Assembly (NCBI GenBank): GCA_025992705.1
Contig: DAJPGJ010000001.1
Coordinates: forward strand, 1,302,001 to 1,366,000
Reading direction: 5' to 3'
Length of the DNA stretch: 64,000 nucleotides
Source: Coriobacteriaceae bacterium
GTDB lineage: Bacteria; Actinomycetota; Coriobacteriia; Coriobacteriales; QAMH01
The notes beneath the pieces were generated by a model. The model did no database searches. It had not been told where the DNA came from and was given only the letters and a program-made list of their open reading frames with translations. Positions 51,668-61,157 of the stretch are shown piece by piece. The position numbers and the translations under genes are program-made. Position 1 is the first letter of the stretch. Each line of letters opens with the position of its first letter.

Positions 51668-52705
51668 ATGTACGACAGGGAAACGATGTTCTCCCACGCC
51701 GCCCAAGCCGCGGCGGAGACCTTTGCGGCCTCGCTTGAGCCAATCGGCCTCGTCTTGGCGGACGGTTGGAACGGCGAGGGAGCCCTCTTCGAAGGCGACG
51801 GATGCCGATGCGAGGGGTGGTACTGGGCGTGGGAGGCGCGGCGGTTCTTCTCCGTCGTCTGCTGCGATTTCACTTTGAAAGAACCCCTGCCCTTCTGTTT
51901 CGATTCTGGCGGTTATTTCGCCGTCCGCCGCGAAAGACATGGCCTCATGCCGCAATCAAGCGTTTCCGCCTTTCTGGAAGCAAAGCCCAAGACAAGCTCG
52001 ATCCTGCTTCCAAAAGAAGCGAGATTCTCTTACACGGAGATCGAGTACTACGACGAATACTGTCAAAGCGTCTTCGGGGAAAGAATCGACAAGGCGCTAA
52101 AACCGCTAGCGACCAGCCTGAAGGGTCTTAGGAACCAGGCTTCCTGGGATCCGGAAATAGCGGAGATGCTCGGCGAGATAACTCCAAGGGAGATCCCGGG
52201 GCCGGAAGCGAGCCTCCTGTATTCCGGAATCGCGAACTTGGTGATGGCAAGGCTGCTCAGGATGGGAGAGAGCCTGTGCGAGGGAGTGGCCGAGCAGGAC
52301 CGCCTTTCGATCGCGAGAGCCGTATCGTACATCGAGAACAACCTAGGCGGTGCGATCAGGCAGAAGGATCTGCTCGAGGCCGCGAACATGGGGTCAACCA
52401 AATTCAAGAAGACATTCAAGCAGGTGACGGGATTGACAGTGACCGAGTTCGTCTCCTCGGAAAGAATCGAGCTGGCGAAAAGACTGCTCACCGACCATGA
52501 TATGAGCATAGACGAGGTAGCGCATCGTTGCGGGTATGCACGAGCAACAAGCTTTTCCGCCCTCTTCGCGAAATCGGTCGGCATGCCCCCACGCAAGTGG
52601 AGATCGATCGCGAAGGTCGCTTTCGATGACGACCCGGAATCGAAATTACTGGGTGTTCTCGCAAGCGGGCGCTCCTGCGTCAGCGAGGCGGAATCTCATT
52701 CTTAG
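51668..52705 (+). CDS. AraC-family regulator of module B
   Basis: A 345-residue regulator. The C-terminal DNA-binding domain (about 235-335) has the two helix-turn-helices: IRQKDLLEAANMGSTKFKKTFKQ, then MSIDEVAHRCGYARATSFSALFAKSVGMPPRKWR. The N-terminal 230 residues are a probable ligand-sensing part without a recognised motif. It is transcribed away from the module B transporter, in the same relation as YbtA-type activators to siderophore uptake genes. The start at 51668 has GGATCGGAAG upstream. Confidence 0.87.
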   Translation: MYDRETMFSHAAQAAAETFAASLEPIGLVLADGWNGEGALFEGDGCRCEGWYWAWEARRFFSVVCCDFTLKEPLPFCFDSGGYFAVRRERHGLMPQSSVSAFLEAKPKTSSILLPKEARFSYTEIEYYDEYCQSVFGERIDKALKPLATSLKGLRNQASWDPEIAEMLGEITPREIPGPEASLLYSGIANLVMARLLRMGESLCEGVAEQDRLSIARAVSYIENNLGGAIRQKDLLEAANMGSTKFKKTFKQVTGLTVTEFVSSERIELAKRLLTDHDMSIDEVAHRCGYARATSFSALFAKSVGMPPRKWRSIAKVAFDDDPESKLLGVLASGRSCVSEAESHS

Positions 52706-53125
52706 CTATCTTCGGAGACGTCGTGAGTTTGCCCTGAAATGACAGCGAAATCCTTCTGAAGAGCGAACTTGCCCCCTTTGAGTTTCGATCAGAATGATGC
52801 TTGGCAAGCCGACTCGAAATGAAGGGCATCAAGAACCCTTATCGTAGTCGCGTTCTCGATGGGTGTTTCATTCGAAAGAAAAGGATTCAATCGAACGGGG
52901 ATAGCGGGTTTTCGCAGGCCGCGCACCAAATCCATCCTTCGTCGAAACTCAGGCGTAAAACTCACGAAATGGCAAAATGAAAAGAGCTGAGTTTGGGATG
53001 AGTTTTCTCTGAGAGAGGCTAACCGAATACAGCTGACAACGAGAAAAAACCACGGATAAAACGAGGACAAAATCGTAAAAATGAAACACTATTGTTTTAT
53101 CGAGTGGGAGTAATCGCGCAAACCC
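52706..53125. other. Gene-free, AT-richer spacer between module B and the pel locus
   Basis: This 420-bp stretch is clearly lower in GC than its neighbours. A 93-codon frame on the minus strand has no ribosome-binding site and low-complexity, Phe/Ser-rich translation, so I do not call it. I see no convincing promoter, terminator or repeat. It may mark the junction between two acquired segments. Confidence 0.5.
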
Positions 53126-54106
53126 CTAATCCTCCATGCGCGCCTGAAGGAAGGTGCGGTACTCCTCTTTGAGCCGTGCCGGGCCTGCGATTCTCACCGT
53201 GCCACCGAGGCCGGCGAGCCAACCAAAGAACGGTTCCGATACGCGAATCCTCACCGTTGCCATCGCGGTATTCGCGTCGTATTCGTGAAGCTCGGCTGCA
53301 TCTCCGAAACGATCGAGCATAACCTCGATCTTGTCGGCATCGACCAGGAGTTGCACCGTGACGAGGTCTCCCCCGGAGCGGTCGAATGACTCGTACCCAT
53401 CTTCATCGCAAGCATAATGCGCTATCTCGTCATTCTTCACCGCTTGCTTCCTGGAAACCCGCAGCTTGCCCATACGGTCAATGCGAAACTCGCACATCGA
53501 ATCGCGCTCTTCACTCCAGGCAGTCAAATAGTAGAAGCCATCCCAGCAGGTGATATCAACTGGCGTTACCTCGTGCTTCTTTCCATCGTTCGTGGTCTTG
53601 CGCTCGCCCTCGAGGTCGTAGCGGTAGTACAAGAACCTGACTTGCCTGTGCGTACGCATGGCCTCGTGAATCAGATCGATGTTGCCGAACACGCTGTCGT
53701 TCTTCGATATGATGCGTCCGGAGACATGTATGTTCCTGTCGAGCATAAGACGCTCGCGATTGCTTGCAAGCGATTTGAGGCTCGTGACGAGGGCGACGCT
53801 CTGCCGGCGCGTGAGAGATTTGCACGACTCCACGGCATCGGCGAGAAGCATTAGCTCCGGAAGCGTAAGGGTATCCCGAATCAAGGCGTACTCGACTGGG
53901 GACCTCTGGAAGGACTGGATATCCAAGCCGAACTCCCTCAAGGTCTTGAAGTCACGATAGACGCTCTTGCGCTCTGCCGGGATGCCATACTCGTTCAGAC
54001 GCGCGATGATCTGGGACATCGTAAGGCCATGCTCAGCATCGGTTTCCTCCTCGAGGATGCGCTTGAGGTAGAGCAGCTTCAGCTTGGACTTGGGGTTGTT
54101 CGCCAT
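53126..54106 (-). CDS. WYL-domain transcriptional regulator, last gene of the pel operon
   Basis: A 326-residue regulator with an N-terminal winged helix (LTMSQIIARLNEYGIPAERKSVYRDFKTL, about 28-56) and a WYL domain (RTHRQVRFLYYRYDL, about 151-165, then GFYYLTAWSEERDSMCEFRIDRM). WYL proteins sense nucleic-acid or nucleotide ligands. It starts 12 bp after pelG, so it is probably co-transcribed and may feed back on the pel promoter. Confidence 0.87.
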   Translation of the reverse strand: MANNPKSKLKLLYLKRILEEETDAEHGLTMSQIIARLNEYGIPAERKSVYRDFKTLREFGLDIQSFQRSPVEYALIRDTLTLPELMLLADAVESCKSLTRRQSVALVTSLKSLASNRERLMLDRNIHVSGRIISKNDSVFGNIDLIHEAMRTHRQVRFLYYRYDLEGERKTTNDGKKHEVTPVDITCWDGFYYLTAWSEERDSMCEFRIDRMGKLRVSRKQAVKNDEIAHYACDEDGYESFDRSGGDLVTVQLLVDADKIEVMLDRFGDAAELHEYDANTAMATVRIRVSEPFFGWLAGLGGTVRIAGPARLKEEYRTFLQARMED

Positions 54107-54118
54107 CTTCGTGCACCC

Positions 54119-55495
54119 CTAGCACATCAGGAAGCTATCGAGGTTTTCCATGCGTCGACGTAGCAGCACGTAGGAGACAATCCATCCGCACAGGCCACTG
54201 ATGAGCAGAGGGAAAGGATAGAAGTCGTTGAGAAAAACGGCAGTGGCGGCGCCAATCGCCGTGATGATCAGGAACGTGACGGCACTGATGCAGGCGCCTT
54301 TGTAGTCCGAGAAGTAATAGAACACGACAATGGTGAAGTACATGCAAAACACCGTGTATACGCCCAGGCTCAGTATGACGAAGTACTGAAGAATCTGCTG
54401 ACTGCTATTCAGGTACGGAAAGAACACCGTAGCCAGGCATATGACAACGATGGTGATGATGAGCTGGATCTCGTATACGAAGAAGAGCTGATGCCGCAAG
54501 GTCCTCACCATGACGCTGCGCTCTTTTTGAATCATCTCATGCGTTCCGTTGTTCAGGGCAGACACGTATCCCGTGTATTTCTCATAGAACGACGTTTCGA
54601 CCTTGACGACGAAAATGACCAGGGACGGCATGTTGGCAACGATTGCCATGAAAAGCGCGATGTCGTAGACGCCAAACGAATGGAAGATGCTTACCCACTC
54701 CCCCATTGGCGAAAAGGACCAGTAGATGATGGTGGGAGTGTAGAGTCCCAACGTGTACGCAAATCCGGCAAGGGTGAGCATGGGATATTTGCGAAAGTAG
54801 GCCAGGAAGGCGAAGCACCTTCCCCGAGGCAGCCCAAACGTCTTCACGCACTGAAACACGAGAGCAAACAGGACGACAAAATAGCAGCAGGTCAGGGCAA
54901 GGCAAGCAGACGTGATCTTGCTGATTCCCAGCAGGCTATCGCAAGTGAAGTAACATAGCAGGCCCAGCACCATGCCAAAGAGGAAGCTGAAGGTCAGCGC
55001 CCTATAGTGCTTCAGCGCGGAAGCATAGGTCATCATGCTGAACCCGTCTGTGACCAGGACGCCCAGGAAATAGTAGTTCACCAGATAGGTCAGGGAGATG
55101 TCGCCGAGCGAGAAATACATCAACGTACAGGGTACGAGCATTATGACGCCGGACACCACGGTGGATAGCGTCAACACGCCAAAGGCCGACGGGCATATGT
55201 CAGATTCCTTGTTGAGAAAGATGCAGTCCGAGATATATCGCGAGACAGGCGTGGCATAGAGCACCGACACGAGCGTTGCGATGACGAACGCATAGGTTGA
55301 CGTCGCGATGAAGAACCTGCTCTCGAGCATCGTAAGCCCCGTCTGCTCGAGCATGAGGACGAGCGCCAGCATGAGCACCGCAGAGATGACCGCAGGGCCC
55401 ACCGTAGTCATGGTTGCGTAGATAGTGCCCCATATATTGGCAGCCAGCGTCTTTCTGCCATATATCTTGTTGAGCTCAAATCCTATTCCCGCCAC
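54119..55495 (-). CDS. pelG: Pel exopolysaccharide inner-membrane transporter PelG
   Basis: A 458-residue, about 12-helix membrane protein beginning MAGIGFELNKIYG, the conserved PelG N-terminus. It belongs to the MOP/Wzx-like group and carries the polymer with PelD, PelE and PelF. It overlaps pelF by 20 bp. The helices cover almost the whole length, and the family's usual size (about 455) is preserved. Confidence 0.92.
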   Translation of the reverse strand: MAGIGFELNKIYGRKTLAANIWGTIYATMTTVGPAVISAVLMLALVLMLEQTGLTMLESRFFIATSTYAFVIATLVSVLYATPVSRYISDCIFLNKESDICPSAFGVLTLSTVVSGVIMLVPCTLMYFSLGDISLTYLVNYYFLGVLVTDGFSMMTYASALKHYRALTFSFLFGMVLGLLCYFTCDSLLGISKITSACLALTCCYFVVLFALVFQCVKTFGLPRGRCFAFLAYFRKYPMLTLAGFAYTLGLYTPTIIYWSFSPMGEWVSIFHSFGVYDIALFMAIVANMPSLVIFVVKVETSFYEKYTGYVSALNNGTHEMIQKERSVMVRTLRHQLFFVYEIQLIITIVVICLATVFFPYLNSSQQILQYFVILSLGVYTVFCMYFTIVVFYYFSDYKGACISAVTFLIITAIGAATAVFLNDFYPFPLLISGLCGWIVSYVLLRRRMENLDSFLMC

Positions 55496-56909
55496 GGGAA
55501 TCCTCCTCTAGGTAGTTATAGATCGCACGGAACGCCTCGAGCATCCCCTTGCGGCTGTAGTACGTCTCGACACGCTTTCTCCCGGCCTTTCCCATTTCCC
55601 TCAGCATGGTCGGGTTTCGCACAAGGCGCAGAATCGCCTGGGCCATGGCCTCGCTATTCATAATGGGTACGATGATTCCCGCAGGACCGAAGTCGTCATC
55701 TTCGCGTTCGCCCTCGAGCAGCGCCTTGCAATCACCGACGTTCGTGGCGACGAAGGGCTTCTCGGCTGCCAGTCCCTCGAGTATCGCGAGCGGCTGACCC
55801 TCGCTTATGCTGGAAAGCAGCAGAAGGTCCACCTCGGGCAGATGCTCCCGGATATTGACCTGGCCAAGAAACTCGACGTCATCTGTCCCGAGTTCTTCGA
55901 GCAAATCAAGGCATTCCTGGTAATACGACGGGTCTTCAGCCGTATTACCCATGATCTCAAGCCGGGCATCCGGAACCGCATGCTTCACGATGTCGAAGGC
56001 GAGAAGCATGGTCTTCACGTCCTTGATGGGCACGACACGTAGCACGGTCCCGATCACGAAGGGACCGTCATGCTTCTCGCTGCGGCAACATGCGTAATCC
56101 TCGGCATTCACCCCATTCGGAATGATGGTGATTTTCTCGGGTGGGCACTTGAGCTCTATCTGAAGGGATCGATTGGTGCCGAACAAGGTCGTGACCACGC
56201 TTGCCTGCTGATAGGCAATGTAGGAAAGCTTCTTGAAGAAGTCGATCCACAGCTCCTTGAACTCGCCGGCAACCCAGTTCGATCGAATGATGTCCTCTTC
56301 CCGCTCACGCGTGTAAATGCCATGCTCCGACAGGAGGAAGGGCGCCTTGTTGATATACGATGCGCAACTTCCCAGAATGCCACCGTAGCCCGCGGAAACG
56401 GAATGGTAGATATCCGCACGTGGAATGTCCTGAGACAGCAAGTACATGAATGGAAAGTAGATTCCCCGGAAGTTCCACAGGAACTGGAGGAACACCTTCT
56501 TGGAATTCTGGCGATAGTACTCTTCCTTGCATATTTCGTAGAAGGACTCGCTCATGAGCAGGTCGCTCATGTGTTTGTGGTGACGCTTCGCAAGGTCAAG
56601 CACGCCAACCCAGTCTATTTCGTTCGTTGATCCGCTGACCAGCTGCTTCAGAACCGCTCGTTCGGCCTTGCTCAATCGCACCTTGCTGCCGCTTTTCGCA
56701 AACGTCGTATCGCCAAGATATATCGTGCGAATTTCCTTGACGTTCTCGGGGATCTTGTATGCGTATTCCGACATCTCCTCCCTGCTAGTTGCGATGGACC
56801 AGATCACGAACTCCACGTCGCTGAACTGCGTGCAGAGCATCTGAACCCAACTGGAGACGCCTCCTGGAATGTAGGGATAACTTCCCTCGCAAATCAAACA
56901 TACGCGCAT
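55476..56909 (-). CDS. pelF: Pel glycosyltransferase PelF
   Basis: A 477-residue GT4-type glycosyltransferase. The N-terminus MRVCLICEGSYPYIPGGVSSW is the PelF signature. The E-x7-E motif lies in ISEGQPLAILEGLAAEKP (about 377-394), and the nucleotide-binding GTVLRVVPIKDVKTMLLAF segment is present. It polymerises the cationic Pel polysaccharide from UDP-N-acetylhexosamines. It overlaps pelG and follows the deacetylase gene by 6 bp. Confidence 0.92.
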   Translation of the reverse strand: MRVCLICEGSYPYIPGGVSSWVQMLCTQFSDVEFVIWSIATSREEMSEYAYKIPENVKEIRTIYLGDTTFAKSGSKVRLSKAERAVLKQLVSGSTNEIDWVGVLDLAKRHHKHMSDLLMSESFYEICKEEYYRQNSKKVFLQFLWNFRGIYFPFMYLLSQDIPRADIYHSVSAGYGGILGSCASYINKAPFLLSEHGIYTREREEDIIRSNWVAGEFKELWIDFFKKLSYIAYQQASVVTTLFGTNRSLQIELKCPPEKITIIPNGVNAEDYACCRSEKHDGPFVIGTVLRVVPIKDVKTMLLAFDIVKHAVPDARLEIMGNTAEDPSYYQECLDLLEELGTDDVEFLGQVNIREHLPEVDLLLLSSISEGQPLAILEGLAAEKPFVATNVGDCKALLEGEREDDDFGPAGIIVPIMNSEAMAQAILRLVRNPTMLREMGKAGRKRVETYYSRKGMLEAFRAIYNYLEEDSRGGNRI

Positions 56910-56915
56910 ATGCGT

Positions 56916-58625
56916 TTATCCCTCCTCCAGCGTTATGACTCCGTGACTGTCTTGCATGCGCAGCAGGTAGTACCCGTTTCCGGCATCCTGATATGTCAGC
57001 CCCTGCGCACTTGCGATGCGTTTTTCGCAACGGTAGAAGAAGGCTTGTCCCACAACCGCGGCACCGCAGTCGAGCGATATCTGATTACCCTGTCGTTCCC
57101 AGCCGTAGTCCAAGTTCAAGTAGCTCTTCACGTCATCGCTGGTCTGGGATAGGGTCCTCCCCTCAAGCCACGGGGCCTTGCTCAAGACGTCCGACTCGAA
57201 AAGGCCAATTTGGCTCTTGTCCGCATCCCAAGCCGGACTTACGCCATCCTCCGTAATCAACGTGTCTGCATCGAACACGTGGGATACCATGCCGTAGGCA
57301 CCAATTACCGAGCAGATGGCAAGGAGATTGCCATCCTCCATAACGTTTCCCCTGGTGGCGGCAGGGAATACGCAGATTTCGCCATCGTGGACAAACTGGA
57401 GCTTCTCGTCTCCCAGAACGCCTCGCACGGTCTTGATCTCCGCTTTGGGTATATCGAGCATCTGCGGAGCGTACGCGTCCGTTCCCAAAGTCAGGCTCTG
57501 GATCGTGTATTGCGGGAAGAGCTCCGTGAATTGCGCGATGAGGGTTTGGTCAAGGACCACATCCCCGGCCTCGAGACAATCTGAGCCCCATGCCAACTCT
57601 CCGTTGAACTTCAGAACCCACTTATCGATGTTCGAAAGTAGCTCTTCGTCAACCCCGCGCATGTCTTCTGCCGAGGAGGCCATGACACGCGCGCTTGTCG
57701 TGTAAGGGGTGTTCGTGCGAAGGGAGATCCCCTGGAAGGCCGGCCAAATCACCTCTTCCACGAACCCGTTGGCAGAATAGCCATACGCCCTCTTGCAAAG
57801 CTCGTCATACGAAGCGGTGTGCATGGGGAAGTCGTCGATGAAGACCGCCTTGACGCCCAACACCGGATATATGAAATCGGAGAGCATCGCCCCGATGCAT
57901 CCCGTGAGGAGTCCCGCGTAGCGGATGTCTTCCAAAAAGCCTCCGTTAATCAGGCACGCACGGCCTTCTTGCCAATCGTTGACATAAAGGAGCGGAACCG
58001 CGTCCTCCTGACTTTGGAGGTACACGGACGCTTCGTCGCTCACGGCTATGCGACGGGAGCCGCTGCTCTCGGCGTAATGCGCTTGCGATGGCTGAACGGG
58101 AAGGAGTGCATCCTCGAAGACGAGCGTGTGGTAGTTCCTCGTTTCGCCGACGCTTTGGATGCCCAGCATCGGATATAAGTCCCTGTCCGCGTCCTCGTCG
58201 CTGATTCCCGCCGCGAAAATCACGTGCCCGCCTTGAGCCACGAACGCTTCCAGGGCATGACCGCTGTTATAGCGGCCTATATGACTGTCGCAGATGATCA
58301 AGACATCCAGATCAGTAGATGGAGTTGGCTGTGCCCCCAGGCTCGCTATTTCGGGCTCGACTATGGTGAAGTGGAGGCTCTTGCAGAGCTGCCTCACGGT
58401 AGCGTACACGCGGCTGGAGGAAGCATCTGATGCAGTGCCGATAATCCCCACTTTGAACGTGCGCTCTTCTGGTATCTTGACCTGCCCGATATACGTTCGG
58501 TCAGATCCAGCGCTGTTTTGCACCCTGGCACTCGAGGCGTAGTTTTCGTATATGCCGTAAATCAGGAAGATGCCGCCGAGGACGGCTACCACCAAGATGA
58601 TGTAGATGAAGCGCTTGATTTGCAC
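56916..58625 (-). CDS. PelA-type deacetylase domain protein
   Basis: A 569-residue protein with one N-terminal membrane helix (FIYIILVVAVLGGIFLIYGIY, about 5-25) and a large extracytoplasmic domain resembling DUF2194. The segment GVKAVFIDDFPMHT (about 255-268) carries the paired aspartates expected for a metal-dependent polysaccharide deacetylase. Gram-positive pel operons encode only the deacetylase part of PelA, without the hydrolase, and place it between pelE and pelF as here. It would make the polymer cationic outside the membrane. Confidence 0.78.
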   Translation of the reverse strand: MQIKRFIYIILVVAVLGGIFLIYGIYENYASSARVQNSAGSDRTYIGQVKIPEERTFKVGIIGTASDASSSRVYATVRQLCKSLHFTIVEPEIASLGAQPTPSTDLDVLIICDSHIGRYNSGHALEAFVAQGGHVIFAAGISDEDADRDLYPMLGIQSVGETRNYHTLVFEDALLPVQPSQAHYAESSGSRRIAVSDEASVYLQSQEDAVPLLYVNDWQEGRACLINGGFLEDIRYAGLLTGCIGAMLSDFIYPVLGVKAVFIDDFPMHTASYDELCKRAYGYSANGFVEEVIWPAFQGISLRTNTPYTTSARVMASSAEDMRGVDEELLSNIDKWVLKFNGELAWGSDCLEAGDVVLDQTLIAQFTELFPQYTIQSLTLGTDAYAPQMLDIPKAEIKTVRGVLGDEKLQFVHDGEICVFPAATRGNVMEDGNLLAICSVIGAYGMVSHVFDADTLITEDGVSPAWDADKSQIGLFESDVLSKAPWLEGRTLSQTSDDVKSYLNLDYGWERQGNQISLDCGAAVVGQAFFYRCEKRIASAQGLTYQDAGNGYYLLRMQDSHGVITLEEG

Positions 58626-58685
58626 TATGTCACCACCGTACGATTCTCGTCATCAGGTCACCAGGCTTCCGAGCGTCTGCTTGCA

Positions 58686-59621
58686 TCAGTCATGCACCGG
58701 CGCATTTGCAAGACGACTTGACCAATACCGAAGCTGCTCGAGCCCTTCGGGCGAGAGGCGCACCTGCCGGTTCTGCTGCAAGTCCTCCAGGATGTTTTCG
58801 AATTTCTGGCGATCTCCCATCTGGTAGAACATCTTGAGCATGCCCTGATAGGACGCCTCGCTTTTCATTCGGCCCTTGTGCGCCTGCCAGAGACCTTCTG
58901 CCTGCGCATACCGACCAAGCTCGACGAGGGAATCCAAGTACTGTTCGAACTCGTTGAGCGTAACAACGCTCTCGTCAGCGTCGATCTGATGCTGGACGAG
59001 ATCGCACAGGCGCTTACGGTAGGAGTCCTGCTCTCGCGCGGAAAACACGCCGCTGTCGAGCACGTCGAATAGGGCTGCACAGGCACCGTGGTACGCCGCG
59101 GGATCAGCCGGATTCTCCTCGTAATCCTTTCGGCACTCCATCCATCGCGCCTGCTGGATACGGTAGATCTCCATCTTCGCAGCAGCCATGTAATGCGCGG
59201 ATTCCGAGTCCTCGTCTTCCTGTGCCGCGAGCAGGGCCTTGTAGTTCTCGCGCATATCCTTCTTGAGCTGGTTGAGCAGCAGGGTCCTTCTCTCGGTAGT
59301 GCCACTAATGGCCATGGCATCTTCCACGGGAACGACATCGAGCTCTTCTCGAACGTTTGGGTGCTCTGGCTGGCGCTCGATGTCGTGCGCATGAGTCAGA
59401 ACCGCCTCTCGATCGACACCGACCCTGTTCAGGAACGATCGAAGGAGAATGGGAACGAAGTAAACCAGGAAGCCAAGACCAGGCAGGAAGATGAAGAAGA
59501 GCGTGAGTCCCGCGCCCTGACGTCGCGCTCGTTTCACAAGAAAATAAAGCAACGAAAGGGCAAGGTTTGCTAGCAGAAGCGCTCCCAGAGCAATAAGCCT
59601 ATCATCCATGGCGAGCTTCAT
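58686..59621 (-). CDS. pelE: PelE-like membrane/TPR protein
   Basis: A 311-residue protein with two N-terminal membrane helices (ALGALLLANLALSLLYFLV and LTLFFIFLPGLGFLVYFVP) and a helical, TPR-like cytosolic remainder. This matches PelE, which binds PelD in the synthase complex. An ATG at 59609 (MDDRLIALG) gives a smaller overlap with pelD than 59621 and is an equally good start. The order pelD-pelE-deacetylase-pelF-pelG is that of the Bacillus cereus pel cluster. Confidence 0.82.
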   Translation of the reverse strand: MKLAMDDRLIALGALLLANLALSLLYFLVKRARRQGAGLTLFFIFLPGLGFLVYFVPILLRSFLNRVGVDREAVLTHAHDIERQPEHPNVREELDVVPVEDAMAISGTTERRTLLLNQLKKDMRENYKALLAAQEDEDSESAHYMAAAKMEIYRIQQARWMECRKDYEENPADPAAYHGACAALFDVLDSGVFSAREQDSYRKRLCDLVQHQIDADESVVTLNEFEQYLDSLVELGRYAQAEGLWQAHKGRMKSEASYQGMLKMFYQMGDRQKFENILEDLQQNRQVRLSPEGLEQLRYWSSRLANAPVHD

Positions 59622-61157
59622 CTCGCAGTGCGTCTTGCTCGGTAGAAACGGAACGAATGGCCATGTCGCTTTCGATGAGACGCCGCTGCAGGTTCTCGAG
59701 GTTGTCCGGACTCGTATTGTTCAGCAACGCGAAAAGCCTGCCTTCGCCATCCGTGCCGAGGCAGTCCGTTACGCGGAGCAGCTCGCCAGCTGTTTCCGCA
59801 GCCACAGCAATCGATCCCGAATACGGAAACTCCACGAGGCAATACTCCGCAATGCCCTTTTCCGCCTTTTCCTGGGCAAGGCTGATTCGCCGACGGAATG
59901 CCTCCGGCTTCAGAATGTCCGTCTTCTCGTAGTAGTGCTCCTCCCGCGACATCTCCTCATACTGCAGGGCCTTTTCCATCGAATCCCTGAGTAGCAGGGA
60001 CATGGTCTTGAGGAGGTTGATGTGATAGAGGCTCTCGGACTCGTACGGCATGGTTCTGATGACGACGACGGCCTCCGTTACATCCTTGCAGATGACGGGG
60101 AGAACAATGGCGGGCTCGTCGCTTCCAAGCTCGCCCTGGTAGAGCTCGCCGCGCATGACCGCATCGTAAATGCGAGGATACTCGGAGATGTTCCACGTCT
60201 TCCCGCCCATCGTCGATTCTTCGTTCAAGGATCCGACAAGACGCAGCCAGGGGCTTCCTGCCTGCCCTTGGTAAACGGCAACCGTATTCGTGCGCACCAG
60301 CTCCGCGATGACCTGCATCGTCTCCATGAGAATGCGATCTGGCTCTTGGACCATGAGGCGACTTATCATCTTGTAGAGCTTCGGGAAGCCCGTCCTCGAG
60401 GTGAGCAGGCGCGATTCGTACTCGTTCTTGATAAGGACGTTCTCCTCGTTGATGGCCTTGAGATCAGCGTACTCGTCTTTCAGAATCTCAAGGTCAAGAC
60501 GAAGACTTCGGTTCCGTTCCTTGAGCATGCTCGTCGTGTAACTCACCAGAAGGCCCAGGAACACGAATTCCATGATGGTCAACACGCTACCTGCCGCGGT
60601 GTCAAACGAATTGAAATCGAAGATGGCGAGCTGCTGGCCAAACAAATACGCGGCACTCGCGAGGATGGCCGCCAAGGCACTCTGGTAAATGTTGTATGAA
60701 ACGGATATGAGGATGACGTAGATCATCATCCAGTTGACTTGGGAAAGAAGGGCGTTTTGCCCGCTGAAGTAATCTATGGCAAAGAAAGCCGCGAAAATGA
60801 GCAGGTTCTCGATGAGTTGGCGGAGTGCCTTGGGGACGATTGGTTTCTTCTCACCCTGCGTTTTACCAGAAGGCCTTTCGAAGACGATCTCGCCATCTGC
60901 CAGCTGTCGTGCGAGGTCGTGAAAATCCTTCCAGCCCAACTCATCGCGAATGAGCTCGCTACTCGCAATGGTTATGCAAGCGGGGTTTTCCCAGGTAACA
61001 GAAGAAGGCTTCACATGCTGCTGCTCGCAGATGAGAGTGCAGAGTAGGTCTGCGCCGAGCTCACGGCTTCCGCAGACGTTGAGTACCGGGTGACTTGTGT
61101 CCTCTAGTACGCGCTTGACGGCATCGGCAAGGTCAGCAACATGGAGCGGTTGAGAGA
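59602..61157 (-). CDS. pelD: PelD c-di-GMP receptor part, out of frame with its SDR front half
   Basis: In this frame the sequence after the G run reads VSQPLHVADLADAVKRVLED, the natural continuation of the SDR domain, then four membrane helices (about 60743-60520), a coiled coil, a GAF domain and a degenerate GGDEF domain. The latter has ELLRVTDCLGTDGEG: an intact RxxD inhibitory-site motif and a dead active site, as in the c-di-GMP receptor PelD. There is no good start of its own; the first in-frame candidate is a GTG at 61014 with no strong ribosome-binding site. It overlaps pelE slightly. Confidence 0.85.

Noticed and set aside
52789..53070. A 93-codon frame on the minus strand in the AT-richer spacer.
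   Set aside because: No ribosome-binding site, Phe/Ser-rich low-complexity translation and no coding-type GC pattern.
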